From Klebsiella oxytoca (lineage in GTDB: Bacteria; Pseudomonadota; Gammaproteobacteria; Enterobacterales; Enterobacteriaceae), in contig NZ_CP046115.1 in NCBI RefSeq assembly GCF_009707385.1, positions 868,001 through 932,000 on the forward strand: DNA of 64,000 bases, in the 5' to 3' direction. Numbering within the stretch: position 1 is the stretch's first letter; each line of letters begins with the position of its first letter. The position numbers and the translations under genes are program-made. Shown in pieces: positions 20,212-31,196 of the stretch. A model generated the notes under the pieces. The model saw nothing but the letters and a program-made list of their open reading frames with translations, ran no database searches and was not told the DNA's origin.

Positions 20212-22569
20212 TCAAAATAGCCCCAGTTGCCCCGTCGCTATTGTAGCAAAATCGTCATCGACAAAGGGAAGAATTCCTTCGGCGACCGGCTCTAATTGCT
20301 TAGAGAGATAGTGCTCATAGTCCAGCGGCGATTGCTGATAGTCCACCGGCTCCGGTCCGCCAGTGGTCCAGACATATTTAATGCTGCCGCGCTGTTGATA
20401 CTGCTGCGGCCTGCCCAGCCTGACGTTTTGTTCGTCAGCGAGCCTTGCCGCGCGCACGTGCGGCGGCACGTTACGTTGATACTCCGCCAGCGGACGACGC
20501 AGGCGTTTACGGTAGACCAGCCGATCGTCGAGCTCGCCGTTCATCAGCTTATCAATGGTTTCGCGCACGTACTCGCGATAGGGCTGATTGCGGAAGATAA
20601 GCAGATAGAGCTCCTGCTGAAACTGCTGGGCCAGCGGCGTCCAGTCGGTGCGTACCGTCTCCAGCCCTTTAAACACCATGCGCTGCTCGTCAGCTTCCTG
20701 AATCATCCCGGCGTAGCGCTTTTTACTGCCGGTATCCGCGCCGCGAATAGTCGGCATTAAAAAGCGGCAGAAGTGGGTTTCGAACTCCAGCTCCAGGGTG
20801 CTGACGAGCCCGTCTTTAGCAAGCTCCGTCGCCCACCACTCGTTAACAAAGGTCACCAGCGAACGGCCAATTTTAGCTGCTTCCTCTTCGCTGTGGGCCT
20901 GTTTGAGCCACACGAAGGTGGAATCGGTATCGCCGTAGATAACGTCATAGCCCCGGGACTCAATCAGCGCTTTAGTCTGGCGCATTATTGCGTGGCCGCG
21001 CATGGTAATGGATGAGGCCAGACGCGGATCGAAAAAGCGGCAGGCGCTGGTGCCGAGCACGCCGTAAAAGGCGTTCATAATGATCTTCAGCGCCTGCGAC
21101 AGCGGTTTGTTTTTATGCAGTTTTGCTTCGTCGCGCCCGTGCCAGATCTGCCCGACAATTCCCGGCAGGCAGTGCTTTTCTCGCGAGAAACGCGCGCCGA
21201 GAAAGCCTTCGGTACTGTGAGCGTCATCGGGCTGCGCCAGACCTTCGACCAGCCCCACCGGGTCGATCAGAAAGGTACGGATAATCGACGGGTACAGGCT
21301 TTTATAGTCCAGCACCAGTACCGAGTCGTACAGACCGGGGCGTGAGTCCATCACGTAGCCGCCGGGGCTGGCCTGCGGCGGCACTTCGCCGAGGTTTGGC
21401 GCGACGTAGCCGAGACGGTGCATCCGTGGGAAATAGAGATGGCTAAAGGCGGCTACCGAACCGCCGTGACGATCCGCAGGCAGACCGTTGACCGTCGCGC
21501 GCTCCAGCAAAAACGGCATGATCTCGGTTTTATGAAAGATGCGCGTGACCAGCTCGCAGTCCTGCAGGTTATAGGTGGCCAGCGCCGGTTTATCGTGGTG
21601 AAAGCGGCGGTCGATTTCATCCATTCGATCCCACGGGTTATCAATAGCTTTGCCCTCGCCGAGCAGCTCGCGGGCGACCGATTCCAGGGCAAAAGAGGAG
21701 AAATTCCAGAAGGCGGATTTCAGCGCCTCAATGCCGTCGATAATCAGGCGGCCGTTGGCCTGAGCAAAGAAAACGCCATTTTTAAAACCGTGCTCGCGCC
21801 ACTCCAGCTCGCTGTGGCCGCGCCCGAGCATCAGCGGGATACGATAGCGCTCGGCGTGCTTTTGCAGAACGCGCAAATCAAACTGCACCACGTTCCAGCC
21901 GATCAGTACGTCCGGATCGTGGTCGGCAAACCAGGCGTTAAGCTTTTCCAGCAGCAGCGGGCGGCTGGCGACGTACTCCAGTTCGAAGTCGACGGCGGGC
22001 GGGGAAGCGGGCGCCGGGCCGAGCATATAGACGACGCGCTGGCCGCAGCCTTCGAGACCGATGCAGTAGAGCTCGCCGTGGCGGCTGGTTTCGATATCCA
22101 GAGAAACCCATTTCAGCGGCGGGCGATAGTGGGGATTGGGCTTCAGGCGCGCGTTAACCAACCGCTGGCCGCGCGTCTCGCCTTCAACCCACACCGGGGC
22201 GGTGATAAAGCGCTCCATCAAATAGCGTTCCGGCGGACGAACGTCGCCTTCATAAACCGTGACGCCGTTTTCGCGCAGCTTTTTTTCCAGCCGCATCAGC
22301 TGGCGGTGAGCGCGACAGTAGAGGCCAAACACCGGCTGGCGATGAAAATCTTGCAGCTTTAGCGTAGCAAGGCGATGGCCGTTTTCTCCCTGCAGCAGGC
22401 GTTCAACCTGCGGGCGCTGGGACTCGGGGATGAAAGCCACGGACTCCTGCGGCGGCAGCGTGATCTCAAGCGGGCCGTCATTGGTTGCCAGCCAGAAAGT
22501 CAGTTCGGTGCCCTGCGGGGTATCCCGCCAGTGACGGGTGAGTAAAAAACCTTCTCGTGGCTGCGTCAC
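20212..22569 (-). CDS. polB: DNA polymerase II
   Basis: This 785-residue family B polymerase is used in SOS-induced lesion bypass and replication restart. The 3'-5' exonuclease domain carries the DIET motif near residue 155. The palm has DYKSLYPSI (motif A), [12 protein letters not shown] (motif B) and YGDTDSTFV (motif C) with the two catalytic aspartates. The C-terminal QLGLF is the beta-clamp binding peptide. A LexA-type site lies about 60 bp upstream of the start, as expected for an SOS gene. All catalytic motifs are intact. Confidence 0.97.
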   Translation of the reverse strand: MTQPREGFLLTRHWRDTPQGTELTFWLATNDGPLEITLPPQESVAFIPESQRPQVERLLQGENGHRLATLKLQDFHRQPVFGLYCRAHRQLMRLEKKLRENGVTVYEGDVRPPERYLMERFITAPVWVEGETRGQRLVNARLKPNPHYRPPLKWVSLDIETSRHGELYCIGLEGCGQRVVYMLGPAPASPPAVDFELEYVASRPLLLEKLNAWFADHDPDVLIGWNVVQFDLRVLQKHAERYRIPLMLGRGHSELEWREHGFKNGVFFAQANGRLIIDGIEALKSAFWNFSSFALESVARELLGEGKAIDNPWDRMDEIDRRFHHDKPALATYNLQDCELVTRIFHKTEIMPFLLERATVNGLPADRHGGSVAAFSHLYFPRMHRLGYVAPNLGEVPPQASPGGYVMDSRPGLYDSVLVLDYKSLYPSIIRTFLIDPVGLVEGLAQPDDAHSTEGFLGARFSREKHCLPGIVGQIWHGRDEAKLHKNKPLSQALKIIMNAFYGVLGTSACRFFDPRLASSITMRGHAIMRQTKALIESRGYDVIYGDTDSTFVWLKQAHSEEEAAKIGRSLVTFVNEWWATELAKDGLVSTLELEFETHFCRFLMPTIRGADTGSKKRYAGMIQEADEQRMVFKGLETVRTDWTPLAQQFQQELYLLIFRNQPYREYVRETIDKLMNGELDDRLVYRKRLRRPLAEYQRNVPPHVRAARLADEQNVRLGRPQQYQQRGSIKYVWTTGGPEPVDYQQSPLDYEHYLSKQLEPVAEGILPFVDDDFATIATGQLGLF

Positions 22570-22601
22570 GCCGTGTTCTCAATTAGTAAAAACCAGGCCT
22601 G

Positions 22602-22645
22602 ATTATAGCCTGGTTCACTGAATGATGCTGGGATTTTATACAGGT
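22602..22645 (-). promoter_or_regulatory. polB promoter with LexA box
   Basis: On the minus strand a CTG-N10-CAG element (22628-22643, CTGTATAAAATCCCAG) matches the LexA consensus. A TATAAT -10 box follows at 22607-22602, centred in a short inverted repeat of CCAGGC. The position upstream of polB, an established LexA-regulated gene in E. coli, supports SOS control. Confidence 0.7.
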
Positions 22646-22683
22646 GTGGTGTGCGCTATCTCCCGGAGGCTGTGCACCTGTAG

Positions 22684-22709
22684 CCCGGCTAAGCGCAGCG
22701 CGAGCCGGG
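22684..22709. repeat. REP-like palindrome between polB and araD
   Basis: CCCGGCT (22684-22690) and AGCCGGG (22703-22709) flank AAGCGCAGCGCG. The sequence resembles the dispersed GC-rich intergenic palindromes of enterics. It lies just after the araD stop and may also act as a transcript-end hairpin for araBAD. Confidence 0.5.
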
Positions 22710-22721
22710 GAGAGCGCGGGT

Positions 22722-23417
22722 TTATTGCCCGTAATAGGCTTTCGCGCCGTGCTTGCGCAGATAGTGTTTATCCAGCAGCGTCTGCTGCATATCCGGCAGC
22801 TGCGGCGCCAGCTGGCGGCAGAAGATGCCCATATAGGCGATCTCCTCAAGCACAATGGCGTTATGTACCGCGTCTTCGGCGTCTTTACCCCAGGCAAACG
22901 GGCCGTGGGAGTGCACCAGCACGCCGGGCATTTGCGCCGGATCGATGCCTTTTTCACGAAAGGTTTCGACGATCACTTCGCCGGTTTGCCACTCGTACTC
23001 GCCGTTGATCTCGTCGTCGGTCATCAGTCGGGTGCAGGGAACCGCGCCGTAGAAATAGTCGGCGTGAGTGGTGCCGGTGGCTGGAATTGACTGTCCTGCC
23101 TGCGCCCAGATGGTGGCGTGACGCGAATGGGTATGAACAATGCCGCCCAGCGTCGGGAAAGCCTGATACAGCAGGCGGTGGGTTGGCGTATCTGAAGAAG
23201 GTTTTTTCTGGCCTTCAACCACTTCGCCGGTCTCCAGGCTGACCACTACCATATCCTCGGCGCTCATCACGCTGTAGTCGACGCCGGAGGGTTTGATCAC
23301 CAGTACACCGCGCTCTCGGTCAACGGCGCTGACGTTGCCCCAGGTGAGGGTGACCAGATTGTGCTTTGGCAGGGCCAGGTTGGCTTCAAGGACCTGGCGT
23401 TTGAGATCTTCTAACAT
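22722..23417 (-). CDS. araD: L-ribulose-5-phosphate 4-epimerase
   Basis: This 231-residue zinc enzyme interconverts L-ribulose 5-phosphate and D-xylulose 5-phosphate, the last step before the pentose phosphate pathway. It is a class II aldolase fold; the zinc histidines are in IVHTHSRH and HSHGPFAWG, and the SSDTPTH loop precedes them. Third gene of araBAD, it follows araA after 73 bp containing a large hairpin, which may lower its expression relative to araBA. Confidence 0.97.
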   Translation of the reverse strand: MLEDLKRQVLEANLALPKHNLVTLTWGNVSAVDRERGVLVIKPSGVDYSVMSAEDMVVVSLETGEVVEGQKKPSSDTPTHRLLYQAFPTLGGIVHTHSRHATIWAQAGQSIPATGTTHADYFYGAVPCTRLMTDDEINGEYEWQTGEVIVETFREKGIDPAQMPGVLVHSHGPFAWGKDAEDAVHNAIVLEEIAYMGIFCRQLAPQLPDMQQTLLDKHYLRKHGAKAYYGQ

Positions 23418-23448
23418 AGTGTGCTCCGAATAGCTGGCGAGCCAGTTC

Positions 23449-23483
23449 CCCTCACCTCCTCCTCAGGGGAGAGGGTGAGGGGA
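23449..23483. repeat. GC-rich palindrome between araA and araD
   Basis: CCCCTCACC (23449-23457) pairs with GGTGAGGGG (23475-23483) around an internal region that can pair further (CCTC with GAGG). It lies inside the araBAD operon, between araA and araD, and looks like a dispersed enterobacterial intergenic repeat. It could protect or process the upstream araBA mRNA. Confidence 0.55.
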
Positions 23484-23490
23484 CAACCGT

Positions 23491-24993
23491 TTAGCGTTTT
23501 GAACCGTAATAAACTTCGTTCCAGCGCAGGGCATCCTTGAAGGACGGCAGGCAGGTTTCGTTATCAATTACGGTCAGCTCGATATCCTGCAGCTCGGCAA
23601 ACTGGCGCATATCGTCGAGAGTCAGCGCATGGCTGAAGACGGTATGGTGTGCGCCACCGGCGATAATCCAGGCCTCGGACGCGGTGCGCAGGTCCGGATG
23701 GGCTTTCCACAGGGCGTTAGCCACCGGTAATTTCGGCAGGTCGTGCGGCGTTTTCACCGTTTCAATGGTGTTAACCAGCAGACGATAGCGATCGCCGAGA
23801 TCTATCAGGCTGGCAACGATCGCCGGGCCGGTCCGGGTGTTGAAGATGATGCGCGCCGGATCGGCTTTACCACCGATGCCCAGCGGCTGCACGTCGAGAA
23901 TCGGTTTCTCCGCGGTGGCGATGGTCGGACAGACTTCCAGCATGTGCGAGCCCAGCGCCAGATCGTTGCCTTTCTCGAAGTGGTAGGTGTAATCCTCCAT
24001 AAAGGAGGTGCCGCCCTGCAGACCGGTTGCCATCACCTTCATGATGCGAAGCAGGGCGGCGGTTTTCCAGTCGCCCTCGCCCGCAAAGCCGTAGCCCTGC
24101 TGCATCAGACGCTGTACGGCCAGACCCGGAAGCTGTTTCAGGCCGTGCAAATCTTCAAAGGTGGTGGTGAAGGCGTGGAAGCCGCCCTGTTCCAGGAAGC
24201 GTTTCATCCCCAGCTCAATGCGCGCCGCATCAAGGATGTTCTGCCGCTTATCGCCGTGGATTTGCACCGCGGGCGTCAGACGATAGCTGCTTTCGTACTC
24301 ATCAACCAGCGCGCTGATTTCTCCGTCGGTGACCGCGTTGACCACCTGTACCAGATCGCCCACCGCCCAGGTGTTAACCGAGAAGCCAAACTTAATCTGC
24401 GCGGCGACTTTATCCCCGTCGGTGACCGCCACTTCGCGCATGTTATCGCCGAAACGGCACACTTTCAGATGGCGGGTATCCTGTTTTGATACCGCCTGAC
24501 GCATCCACGCGCCGATGCGCTGATGGGCTTCTTTATCCTGCCAGTGGCCGGTTACCACGCTGTGCTGCTGACGCATCCGCGCGCCGATGAAGCCGAACTC
24601 GCGGCCGCCGTGCGCGGTCTGGTTCAGGTTCATAAAGTCCATATCAATGCTGTCCCACGGCAGCGCCGCGTTGAACTGGGTATGGAACTGCATCAGCGGC
24701 TTATTGAGGATCGTGAGGCCGTTAATCCACATTTTCGCCGGTGAGAAGGTGTGCAGCCACACCACCATCCCGGCGCACTTGTCATCGTAGTTTGCGTCGC
24801 GGCAGATATGGGTTATCTCATCCGGCGTGGTGCCCAGCGGTTTAAGCACCAGTTTGCACGGCAGTTTGGCTTCCGCATTGAGGCTGTTCACCACATGTTC
24901 TGCATGCTGCGTAACCTGACGTAGCGCTTCAGGGCCATACAGATGCTGGCTACCGATGACGAACCACACTTCATAATTATTAAAAATAGTCAT
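23491..24993 (-). CDS. araA: L-arabinose isomerase
   Basis: This 500-residue Mn2+-dependent enzyme converts L-arabinose to L-ribulose. It matches E. coli AraA over its whole length, including the substrate and metal region [14 protein letters not shown] and the later GSHMLEVCP histidine. ATG 24993 yields [10 protein letters not shown], the standard start. An in-frame ATG two codons earlier is possible, and the frame also runs open back into araB, but the longer extension has no support. The araB stop is 10 bp upstream. Confidence 0.97.
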   Translation of the reverse strand: MTIFNNYEVWFVIGSQHLYGPEALRQVTQHAEHVVNSLNAEAKLPCKLVLKPLGTTPDEITHICRDANYDDKCAGMVVWLHTFSPAKMWINGLTILNKPLMQFHTQFNAALPWDSIDMDFMNLNQTAHGGREFGFIGARMRQQHSVVTGHWQDKEAHQRIGAWMRQAVSKQDTRHLKVCRFGDNMREVAVTDGDKVAAQIKFGFSVNTWAVGDLVQVVNAVTDGEISALVDEYESSYRLTPAVQIHGDKRQNILDAARIELGMKRFLEQGGFHAFTTTFEDLHGLKQLPGLAVQRLMQQGYGFAGEGDWKTAALLRIMKVMATGLQGGTSFMEDYTYHFEKGNDLALGSHMLEVCPTIATAEKPILDVQPLGIGGKADPARIIFNTRTGPAIVASLIDLGDRYRLLVNTIETVKTPHDLPKLPVANALWKAHPDLRTASEAWIIAGGAHHTVFSHALTLDDMRQFAELQDIELTVIDNETCLPSFKDALRWNEVYYGSKR

Positions 24994-25003
24994 TTTCATG
25001 TCC

Positions 25004-26713
25004 TTAATGGGTGAGGGCTGCCTGGGATTGCGGTGCGGTTTCCGCCTGTGCAGTCGAAGGGAGATAACGTTGTTCCGCGCTGACCGACCACTGCTGGTAG
25101 CGCTGATAGAGTTGTTCGAAACGCTGCGCCTGCTGAGGACGCGGATGCAGGGTGCTTTCCACCTGACTGGCCATATTTTCCTGCGCGGCAGGAATATCGC
25201 GGTACACGCCGGCGGCAACGGCGGCGAAGATAGCCGCACCCAGCGCGCAGCACTGATCGGAAGCGACGATCTGCAACGGGCGATTCAGCACATCGCAGCA
25301 GGCCTGCATGATCACCGGGTTTTTCCGCGCGATACCGCCAAGCGCCATCACGTTGTTGACCGGAATCCCCTGCTCGGTGAAGCACTCCATAATGGCGCGG
25401 GCGCCGAAAGCGGTCGCGGCAATCAGCCCGCCGAACAGCGCGGGAGCGTCGGTGGCAAGGTTAAGATCGGTGATCACCCCTTTCAGGCGCTGGTTTGCAT
25501 TCGGCGTGCGGCGACCGTTAAACCAGTCCAGCACCACCGGCAGGTGATCGAGAGACGGATTTTTTGCCCAGGCTTCAGTGAGCGCGGGCAGTAGCTGCTT
25601 CTGACTGGCTTTGATCTGCTCTTTAAGTTCCGGATGGGCCTGCGCCAGCTGCTCCAGCGGCCAGCCGAGAATACGGCCAAACCAGGCATAGATATCGCCA
25701 AAAGCGGATTGACCGGCTTCCATCCCGATAAAGTCAGGCACGACGCTGCCGTCGACCTGGCCGCAAATCCCCTTCACCGTGCGTTCGCCAACGCTTTGTT
25801 TATCAGCGATCAGGATATCGCAGGTGGAGGTGCCGATAACTTTGACCAGCGCGTTTGGCTGCGCCCCGGCGCCGACCGCGCCCATATGGCAGTCGAAAGC
25901 GCCGCCGGATATAGCGACGGTTTGCGGCAGGCCCAGGCGCTCGGCCCATTCGCGGGTCAGCGTGCCGACCGGCAGGTCCGCCGTCCAGGTCTCGCTGAAC
26001 ATTGGGTACGTCAGGCTCTGGTTGATAATCGGGTCGAGTTCATCGAAGAAAGCGGCTGGCGGCAGACCGCCCCAGCTTTCGTGCCACAGCGATTTATGTC
26101 CGGCGCTACAGCGTCCGCGGCGAATATCCTGCGGGCGAGTTGTACCGGAAAGCAGGGCCGGCACCCAGTCGCAGAGCTCAATCCACGACGCGGCGGCCTC
26201 GGCGACGGCGCGGTCCTGGCGGGTGACGTGGAGGATCTTGGCCCAGAACCATTCGCTGGAGTAGATACCGCCGATATAGCGAGAGTAATCTTCTTTATCC
26301 GGCTGGTGGCACAGGCGGGTGATCTCCTCTGCTTCCTCCACGGAAGTGTGGTCTTTCCACAGTACAAACATGGCGTTAGGGTTGTCGGCGAACTCTTCGC
26401 GCAGCGCCAGGACATTACCGTCGGCGTCGATGGGGGCTGGAGTTGAGCCGGTGCTATCAACGCCGATGCCGACGACGGTCGCGCGTTGTTCGGCGCTAAG
26501 TGCGGCAAGAACGCTTTTTAGCGCGGCTTCCATCGACTCGATATAGTCGCGTGGATGATGGCGGAACCGGTTGTTTGGGCCATCGCAGAATAGCCCCTCC
26601 TGCCAGCGCGGATACCACTCGACGCTTGTGGCGAGCTCTTCGCCGGTCGCGCACTCTACCGCCAGGGCGCGTACTGAATCACTGCCAAAATCGAGGCCAA
26701 TCGCAATTGCCAT
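25004..26713 (-). CDS. araB: Ribulokinase
   Basis: This 569-residue FGGY-family kinase phosphorylates L-ribulose at O5 with ATP. The N-terminal [10 protein letters not shown] and the central [19 protein letters not shown] blocks are the family ATPase elements, with a C-terminal [11 protein letters not shown] phosphate loop. First gene of araBAD, it lies downstream of the araI sites and the catabolite activator site. It is a few residues longer than E. coli AraB (566) at the C terminus. Confidence 0.97.
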   Translation of the reverse strand: MAIAIGLDFGSDSVRALAVECATGEELATSVEWYPRWQEGLFCDGPNNRFRHHPRDYIESMEAALKSVLAALSAEQRATVVGIGVDSTGSTPAPIDADGNVLALREEFADNPNAMFVLWKDHTSVEEAEEITRLCHQPDKEDYSRYIGGIYSSEWFWAKILHVTRQDRAVAEAAASWIELCDWVPALLSGTTRPQDIRRGRCSAGHKSLWHESWGGLPPAAFFDELDPIINQSLTYPMFSETWTADLPVGTLTREWAERLGLPQTVAISGGAFDCHMGAVGAGAQPNALVKVIGTSTCDILIADKQSVGERTVKGICGQVDGSVVPDFIGMEAGQSAFGDIYAWFGRILGWPLEQLAQAHPELKEQIKASQKQLLPALTEAWAKNPSLDHLPVVLDWFNGRRTPNANQRLKGVITDLNLATDAPALFGGLIAATAFGARAIMECFTEQGIPVNNVMALGGIARKNPVIMQACCDVLNRPLQIVASDQCCALGAAIFAAVAAGVYRDIPAAQENMASQVESTLHPRPQQAQRFEQLYQRYQQWSVSAEQRYLPSTAQAETAPQSQAALTH

Positions 26714-26748
26714 ACTGTTACTCCATGCTAAAAATCATTCATGGTGCA

Positions 26749-26843
26749 ACAGTAGATATCTGGGCTGAAAACCGTCAGGCCGTATTCGCTAATCTTATGG
26801 ACTATATTGCTGTTACGCCGCAAAGTGTGACGCCGTGCAAATA
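26749..26843 (-). promoter_or_regulatory. araBAD control region: araI1, araI2, CRP site, -10 box
   Basis: Reading leftward, a CRP site with TTTGCACGGCGTCACA lies at about 26841-26826. A half-site corresponding to araI1 (26812-26796, ending GTCCATA) comes next, then araI2 (26795-26779, AGATTAGCGAATACGGC) and a TACTGT -10 box (26754-26749). The order and much of the sequence are those of E. coli pBAD. AraC with arabinose is expected to occupy I1-I2 and activate; without arabinose, looping to upstream sites represses. Confidence 0.85.
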
Positions 26844-27050
26844 TTCAATGTGGACTTTCCTGCCATCTTTATAGACACTTCAGTTATGCGCGAAAAGCGC
26901 CTGAACTGTGCGCTATGCTCAGTTTTTACCGAGATAAGGCGGGTTTTAATTCGATTTCTAACCCGCGTCGCAGTACGGGCCGTCAGTCAGAAGATAAAAT
27001 GCAAGGTATGGACAATTGGTGTCCTTAATGTCTCCGGGAGAGCAGCGTTT

Positions 27051-27896
27051 ATGGCCGAAACACAAAACGATCCTTTGTTGCCGGGTTACTCTTTTAACGC
27101 CCACCTGGTGACGGGCCTGACGCCAATTGAGGCCGATGGCTATCTGGATTTCTTTATTGACCGTCCGCTGGGCATGAAGGGCTATATCCTTAACCTGACG
27201 ATTCGCGGCGAAGGGGTGATCAACAATCACGGAGAGCAGTTTATCTGCCGCCCCGGCGACATGCTGCTGTTCCCGCCGGGAGAGATTCACCATTATGGCC
27301 GCCACCCCGATGCTCGCGAATGGTATCACCAGTGGGTCTATTTCCGTCCGCGCGCCTACTGGCATGAGTGGCTGAACTGGCCGACCATTTTCGCCCAGAC
27401 CGGTTTTTTCCGTCCGGATGAGCAGTGGCAGGCGCGCTTTGGCGAACTGTTCGGGCAGATTGTGGAGGCCGGACAGGGCGCGGGGCGTTATTCCGAGCTG
27501 CTGGCAATAAACCTGATGGAGCAGCTGCTGCTTAGGCGTATGGAAGCCATCAATGAATCGCTGCATCCGCCGCTGGATAACCGGGTGCGCGATGCCTGCC
27601 AGTACATCAGCGATCATCTGGCGGACAGCCATTTCGATATTGCCAGCGTTGCTCAGCACGTATGCCTGTCGCCGTCGCGCCTGTCGCATCTGTTCCGCCA
27701 ACAGCTGGGGATCAGTGTGCTGGGATGGCGGGAGGATCAGCGAATTAGCCAGGCCAAACTGCTGCTGAGCACCACGCGAATGCCGATCGCCAGCGTGGGC
27801 CGTAACGTCGGTTTTGAAGATCAGCTCTACTTTTCGCGCGTGTTTAAGAAATGCACCGGCGCCAGTCCGAGCGAGTTTCGCGCTGGGTGTGAATAA
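27051..27896 (+). CDS. araC: AraC, arabinose-responsive regulator
   Basis: This 281-residue activator/repressor of araBAD and its own gene has an N-terminal arm and arabinose-binding cupin (about 1-165, with [11 protein letters not shown]), a linker, and two helix-turn-helix motifs (about 195-280, [12 protein letters not shown] and [11 protein letters not shown]). ATG 27051 follows a GGGAGAG site and gives [15 protein letters not shown], the E. coli start; an open stretch upstream is promoter DNA. It is 11 residues shorter at the C terminus than E. coli K-12 AraC, beyond the DNA-binding domain. Confidence 0.97.
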   Translation: MAETQNDPLLPGYSFNAHLVTGLTPIEADGYLDFFIDRPLGMKGYILNLTIRGEGVINNHGEQFICRPGDMLLFPPGEIHHYGRHPDAREWYHQWVYFRPRAYWHEWLNWPTIFAQTGFFRPDEQWQARFGELFGQIVEAGQGAGRYSELLAINLMEQLLLRRMEAINESLHPPLDNRVRDACQYISDHLADSHFDIASVAQHVCLSPSRLSHLFRQQLGISVLGWREDQRISQAKLLLSTTRMPIASVGRNVGFEDQLYFSRVFKKCTGASPSEFRAGCE

Positions 27897-27951
27897 AAAG
27901 TAAAGAAAGTGAAATGATGGCCCAGATTGTTAACACAGCCAGTAAACTAGA

Positions 27952-28075
27952 TATACCCTAATTAACTCGAGTTGCAGAGCAAAGCGGTTGGTCGTTGTGC
28001 ATCGCGCTTGCGGCTACCCGCCAGGGCGAGTCATCCGCAGCCAACGCATCTGCAGCCCGAAGTATGACGGGTAGA
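27952..28075. repeat. ERIC-like element between araC and yabI
   Basis: The 124-bp segment begins TATACCC and ends GGGTAGA. Its arms match inward (AACTCGAGTTGCAGA on the left; on the right the complement of TCTGCAGCCCGAAGTAT). Ends, length and the GCAGCCAACGCATCTGCAG stretch are those of ERIC sequences, although the core differs from the consensus. Confidence 0.75.
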
Positions 28076-28091
28076 AACAATTGATGGCTTG

Positions 28092-28132
28092 ACGAAGTAC
28101 TCGCGGCTCCAGAGAATCCGTGCTTCGTTTTT
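28092..28132 (+). terminator. Probable araC terminator
   Basis: ACGAAGTAC (28092-28100) pairs with GTGCTTCGT (28120-28128, one G-U pair) and is followed directly by a T-run. It lies after the ERIC-like element and 15 bp before the yabI start. Confidence 0.55.
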
Positions 28133-28146
28133 AATCCGGGTACATT

Positions 28147-28914
28147 ATGCAAGCATTGCTGGAACACTTTATTACTCAATCGACGGTCTATTCCCTGATA
28201 GCCGTTCTGCTGGTTGCCTTCCTTGAATCGCTGGCGCTGGTGGGGCTTATCTTACCGGGAACGGTGATGATGGCCGGATTGGGCGCGCTGATCGGCAGCG
28301 GCGAGGTTAGCTTCTGGCAAGCGTGGCTGGCGGGAATTATCGGCTGTTTGCTCGGCGACTGGATTTCATTCTGGCTTGGCTGGCGGTTTAAAAAACCGCT
28401 GCATCGTTGGTCTTTTTTGAAGAAAAACAAAGCGCTGCTGGATAAAACCGAACATGCTCTGCATCAGCACAGCATGTTTACCATTTTGGTTGGCCGATTT
28501 GTCGGGCCTACGCGCCCGCTGGTGCCGATGGTCGCGGGAATGCTTGACCTGCCGGTCGCGAAATTTATTCCGCCCAATATCATAGGCTGCCTGCTATGGC
28601 CGCCGCTCTACTTCTTACCGGGGATCCTTGCCGGGGCGGCAATTGATATTCCGGCAGATGACAATAGCGCCAGCTTTAAGTGGCTGCTGCTGGGGGCGGC
28701 GCTGCTGGCGTGGCTGGCGGCGTGGCTGTGCTGGCGACTATGGCGCAGCGCTAAAAGTTCCGGCGATCGTCTAACCCGCTTCCTGCCGCGCTCGCGCCTC
28801 TTGTGGCTGGCACCGCTAATGGTCTGCGCCGCCGGGGTTGCGCTGGTTTTCGCCTTCCGCCATCCTCTGATGCCTATCTATCTCGACATCCTGCATAAGG
28901 TTATTTTGCGCTAA
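28147..28914 (+). CDS. yabI: YabI, DedA-family inner membrane protein
   Basis: This 255-residue polytopic protein of the DedA family is the orthologue of E. coli YabI. DedA proteins are linked to proton-motive-force-dependent membrane homeostasis and to lipid carrier recycling; YabI itself has no firm assignment. The family motifs [13 protein letters not shown] near residue 30 and [16 protein letters not shown] near 115 are clear, with several hydrophobic segments and a final TM pair. Its last 14 bases overlap the end of thiQ on the other strand. Confidence 0.93.
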   Translation: MQALLEHFITQSTVYSLIAVLLVAFLESLALVGLILPGTVMMAGLGALIGSGEVSFWQAWLAGIIGCLLGDWISFWLGWRFKKPLHRWSFLKKNKALLDKTEHALHQHSMFTILVGRFVGPTRPLVPMVAGMLDLPVAKFIPPNIIGCLLWPPLYFLPGILAGAAIDIPADDNSASFKWLLLGAALLAWLAAWLCWRLWRSAKSSGDRLTRFLPRSRLLWLAPLMVCAAGVALVFAFRHPLMPIYLDILHKVILR

Positions 28915-29602
28915 TTCCCAGTAGCGCTGAGGCGCTGCTGTTGCCGCTGAGCAGCGCGGTGGTCTCGCCGTCCCAGGCAATTCGCCCCTCGGCTACCACC
29001 ACCGACCGCGGCGCGATGCGCGCCGCATCTTCGACGCTATGCGAGACCATCAAGAGCGTCAGGCGCTGCTGCTGGCAGACATCGGCAACCAGCGTCAGCA
29101 TCTCCTGACGCAGCGCGGGATCGAGCGCCGAGAAGGGCTCGTCCAGCAGCAGCACCGGCTGTTTGCGTACCAGACAGCGCGCCAGCGCCGCACGCTGACG
29201 CTGCCCGCCGGAAAGCTCTTCCGGCAGACGCTCTAACATCGCGTCAATTCCCATTTGTCCGGCAATGGTTTGCAATCGGGCGCTCTGTTCCGCGTTCAGC
29301 CGCAGCCCGGGATGCATGCCCAGGGCAATGTTCTGGCGGATGGTGAGATGGTTAAACAGGTTATTTTCCTGAAACAGCATCGATACCGGACGGCGCGACG
29401 GAGGCGTGTGGGTATGACGCTGGCCGTCGATCTCAATGCTACCGCTGGCGGGCGGTAAAAAACCGGCAATCAGGTTCAACAGCGTGCTTTTCCCGGCCCC
29501 GCTGGGGCCAAGAACCGCAATGCGCTCCCCGCGTTCGGCGGCAAGCGTAAAACGCATGGGCAGATGCTGATAAAGCCAGGTTACATCATTCAGTTTTAGC
29601 AT
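28901..29602 (-). CDS. thiQ: ThiQ, thiamin ABC transporter ATPase
   Basis: This 233-residue ATPase powers the ThiBPQ importer for thiamin, thiamin phosphate and thiamin pyrophosphate. Walker A is GPSGAGKST near residue 33, the Q-loop is in MLFQENNLF, the signature is LSGGQRQR and Walker B is [15 protein letters not shown] 29602 gives the E. coli start MLKLNDVTW and overlaps the thiP end by 17 bases; an earlier in-frame ATG adds seven residues. Last gene of thiBPQ. Confidence 0.96.
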   Translation of the reverse strand: MLKLNDVTWLYQHLPMRFTLAAERGERIAVLGPSGAGKSTLLNLIAGFLPPASGSIEIDGQRHTHTPPSRRPVSMLFQENNLFNHLTIRQNIALGMHPGLRLNAEQSARLQTIAGQMGIDAMLERLPEELSGGQRQRAALARCLVRKQPVLLLDEPFSALDPALRQEMLTLVADVCQQQRLTLLMVSHSVEDAARIAPRSVVVAEGRIAWDGETTALLSGNSSASALLGISAK

Positions 29603-31196
29603 CGCGCCCCGGAAGTTTTTCAATAACGCTAAAGAGTAAAAAGCACAGCAGCAGGAGCAAAAGGGCGGTCACGGCCCCGTCCTGGCTTCGATAAGAGCCA
29701 ATTTGCTGATACAGGTAAAACGGCAGAGTACGAAAATCTTCGTTACCGAATAGCGCCACGACGCCGAAATCGCCAATCGATAGTACACAGGCAAAGGCCA
29801 GCGCCTGGGCAAGCGGGCGTTTTAAAGCGCGAAGCTCAACCACCCGAAGGCGCGTAAAGCCCTGCATCCCCAGCGACTGGCAGAGGGGGCCGTAGCGGGC
29901 GGCGATATCGCGCATCGGGTTTTCCAGCACCTTGAGCGCGTAGGGAATTGCCATCAGCGCATTAGTAAAAATGACGATACCGTCGGCGGACTCCGGCAGG
30001 CCCACGCTATTATTGAGCAGCAGGAAGAAACCGGTGGCCAGCACGATGCCCGGCATGGCGAGGATCAGCATGCCGCTCAGCTCAAGGGCCTGTCCGGCCA
30101 GCGGGCGGTTGCGAGCGCGCAGTTCACGGCTGCTCCACAGCAGCATCATGGTCAGAATGACGCTTAAGAGCCCGGCGGCAAGAGCGATACGCAGCGATGT
30201 CCACAGCGCCTGCCACAGCGCAGGCTGATGCAGCACGTGAAACAGATTGCTGTTCAGACCATCGACTATCACCGCCAGCAGCGGCGGTAACAGCAGTAAA
30301 AGCGCCACGCCAATCAACGTTATGTCACACAGCCGGCTCGATAGCCGGTCGTCGGGATCGCGCCAGCCGCGGATATGGCTGGCGCCGATGGCGAGAGCTT
30401 TACTCAGGCGTTGGCTAAGCAACACCAGCCCGAGACAGCAGATCATCTGGATAAGCGCCAGCATCGCCGCGCGCGCCGGGTCGTAGTCGAAATTAAGCGC
30501 CTGGTAAATTGCCAGTTCGATCGTCGTTGCCCGCGGGCCGCCGCCCAGCGACAGCACGGTCGCAAAGCTGGCGAAACAGAGCATAAAGATCAGCGCCGCA
30601 ACCGGGAGAATTTGCCGCCGCAGCCACGGCCACTCAACCAGCCGGAAAAAGACGTAGCCGCGCATCCCAAGCTGGGCGGCGATTTGCCGCTGCTCGCCGG
30701 GGATATTCTCCAGCGTCTGCAGCAGCAGGCGCGTAGCCATCGGCATATTAAAGAACACGTGCGCCAGCAGGATCCCCTGTAGCCCGTAGGGTGAGAATTC
30801 CCACTGCCAGCCGAACGCGTTGCATAATTCAGCCAACCATCCCTGACGACCGTAGACGCTCAGAATACCGAACACCGCCACCAGTACCGGCAGAATTAAG
30901 GTCATCGCGCAAAGACGCAACAGCAGCGTGCGCCCGGGGAATCGGCGCCGGTAAAGGGCGCGGGCGAGGAAGATTGCCGGGATCACCGAAAAAAGCGCGG
31001 AAAGGAAGGCCTGCCAGAAAGAGAAGCGCACGACGTGCCAGAGATAGCTGTCGCTGACCAGCACGCCCCAGGCCGCTTGCGGGGCGCTAAACCACAGCGC
31101 CAGGAAAGCGGCCAGCGCTACGGCGACCAGGACGATGGCCGCCGTCAGTCCCGGAAGGAGCCAGCCGAAAGTTAGCGGCTGACGGCGCGTTGCCAT
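29586..31196 (-). CDS. thiP: ThiP, thiamin ABC transporter permease
   Basis: This 536-residue double-domain permease has the same length as the E. coli protein. About twelve hydrophobic spans form two homologous BPD_transp_1 halves, each with an EAA-like loop: [13 protein letters not shown] near 175 and [15 protein letters not shown] near 440, for contact with ThiQ. It overlaps thiB upstream by 25 bases and thiQ downstream by 17, a tightly coupled operon. Confidence 0.96.
   Translation of the reverse strand: MATRRQPLTFGWLLPGLTAAIVLVAVALAAFLALWFSAPQAAWGVLVSDSYLWHVVRFSFWQAFLSALFSVIPAIFLARALYRRRFPGRTLLLRLCAMTLILPVLVAVFGILSVYGRQGWLAELCNAFGWQWEFSPYGLQGILLAHVFFNMPMATRLLLQTLENIPGEQRQIAAQLGMRGYVFFRLVEWPWLRRQILPVAALIFMLCFASFATVLSLGGGPRATTIELAIYQALNFDYDPARAAMLALIQMICCLGLVLLSQRLSKALAIGASHIRGWRDPDDRLSSRLCDITLIGVALLLLLPPLLAVIVDGLNSNLFHVLHQPALWQALWTSLRIALAAGLLSVILTMMLLWSSRELRARNRPLAGQALELSGMLILAMPGIVLATGFFLLLNNSVGLPESADGIVIFTNALMAIPYALKVLENPMRDIAARYGPLCQSLGMQGFTRLRVVELRALKRPLAQALAFACVLSIGDFGVVALFGNEDFRTLPFYLYQQIGSYRSQDGAVTALLLLLLCFLLFSVIEKLPGRDAKTE

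Noticed and set aside
26835..27050. Longer AraC start upstream of 27051
   Set aside because: The region covers the CRP site and araC leader; [14 protein letters not shown] at 27051 is the established start with a good ribosome site.
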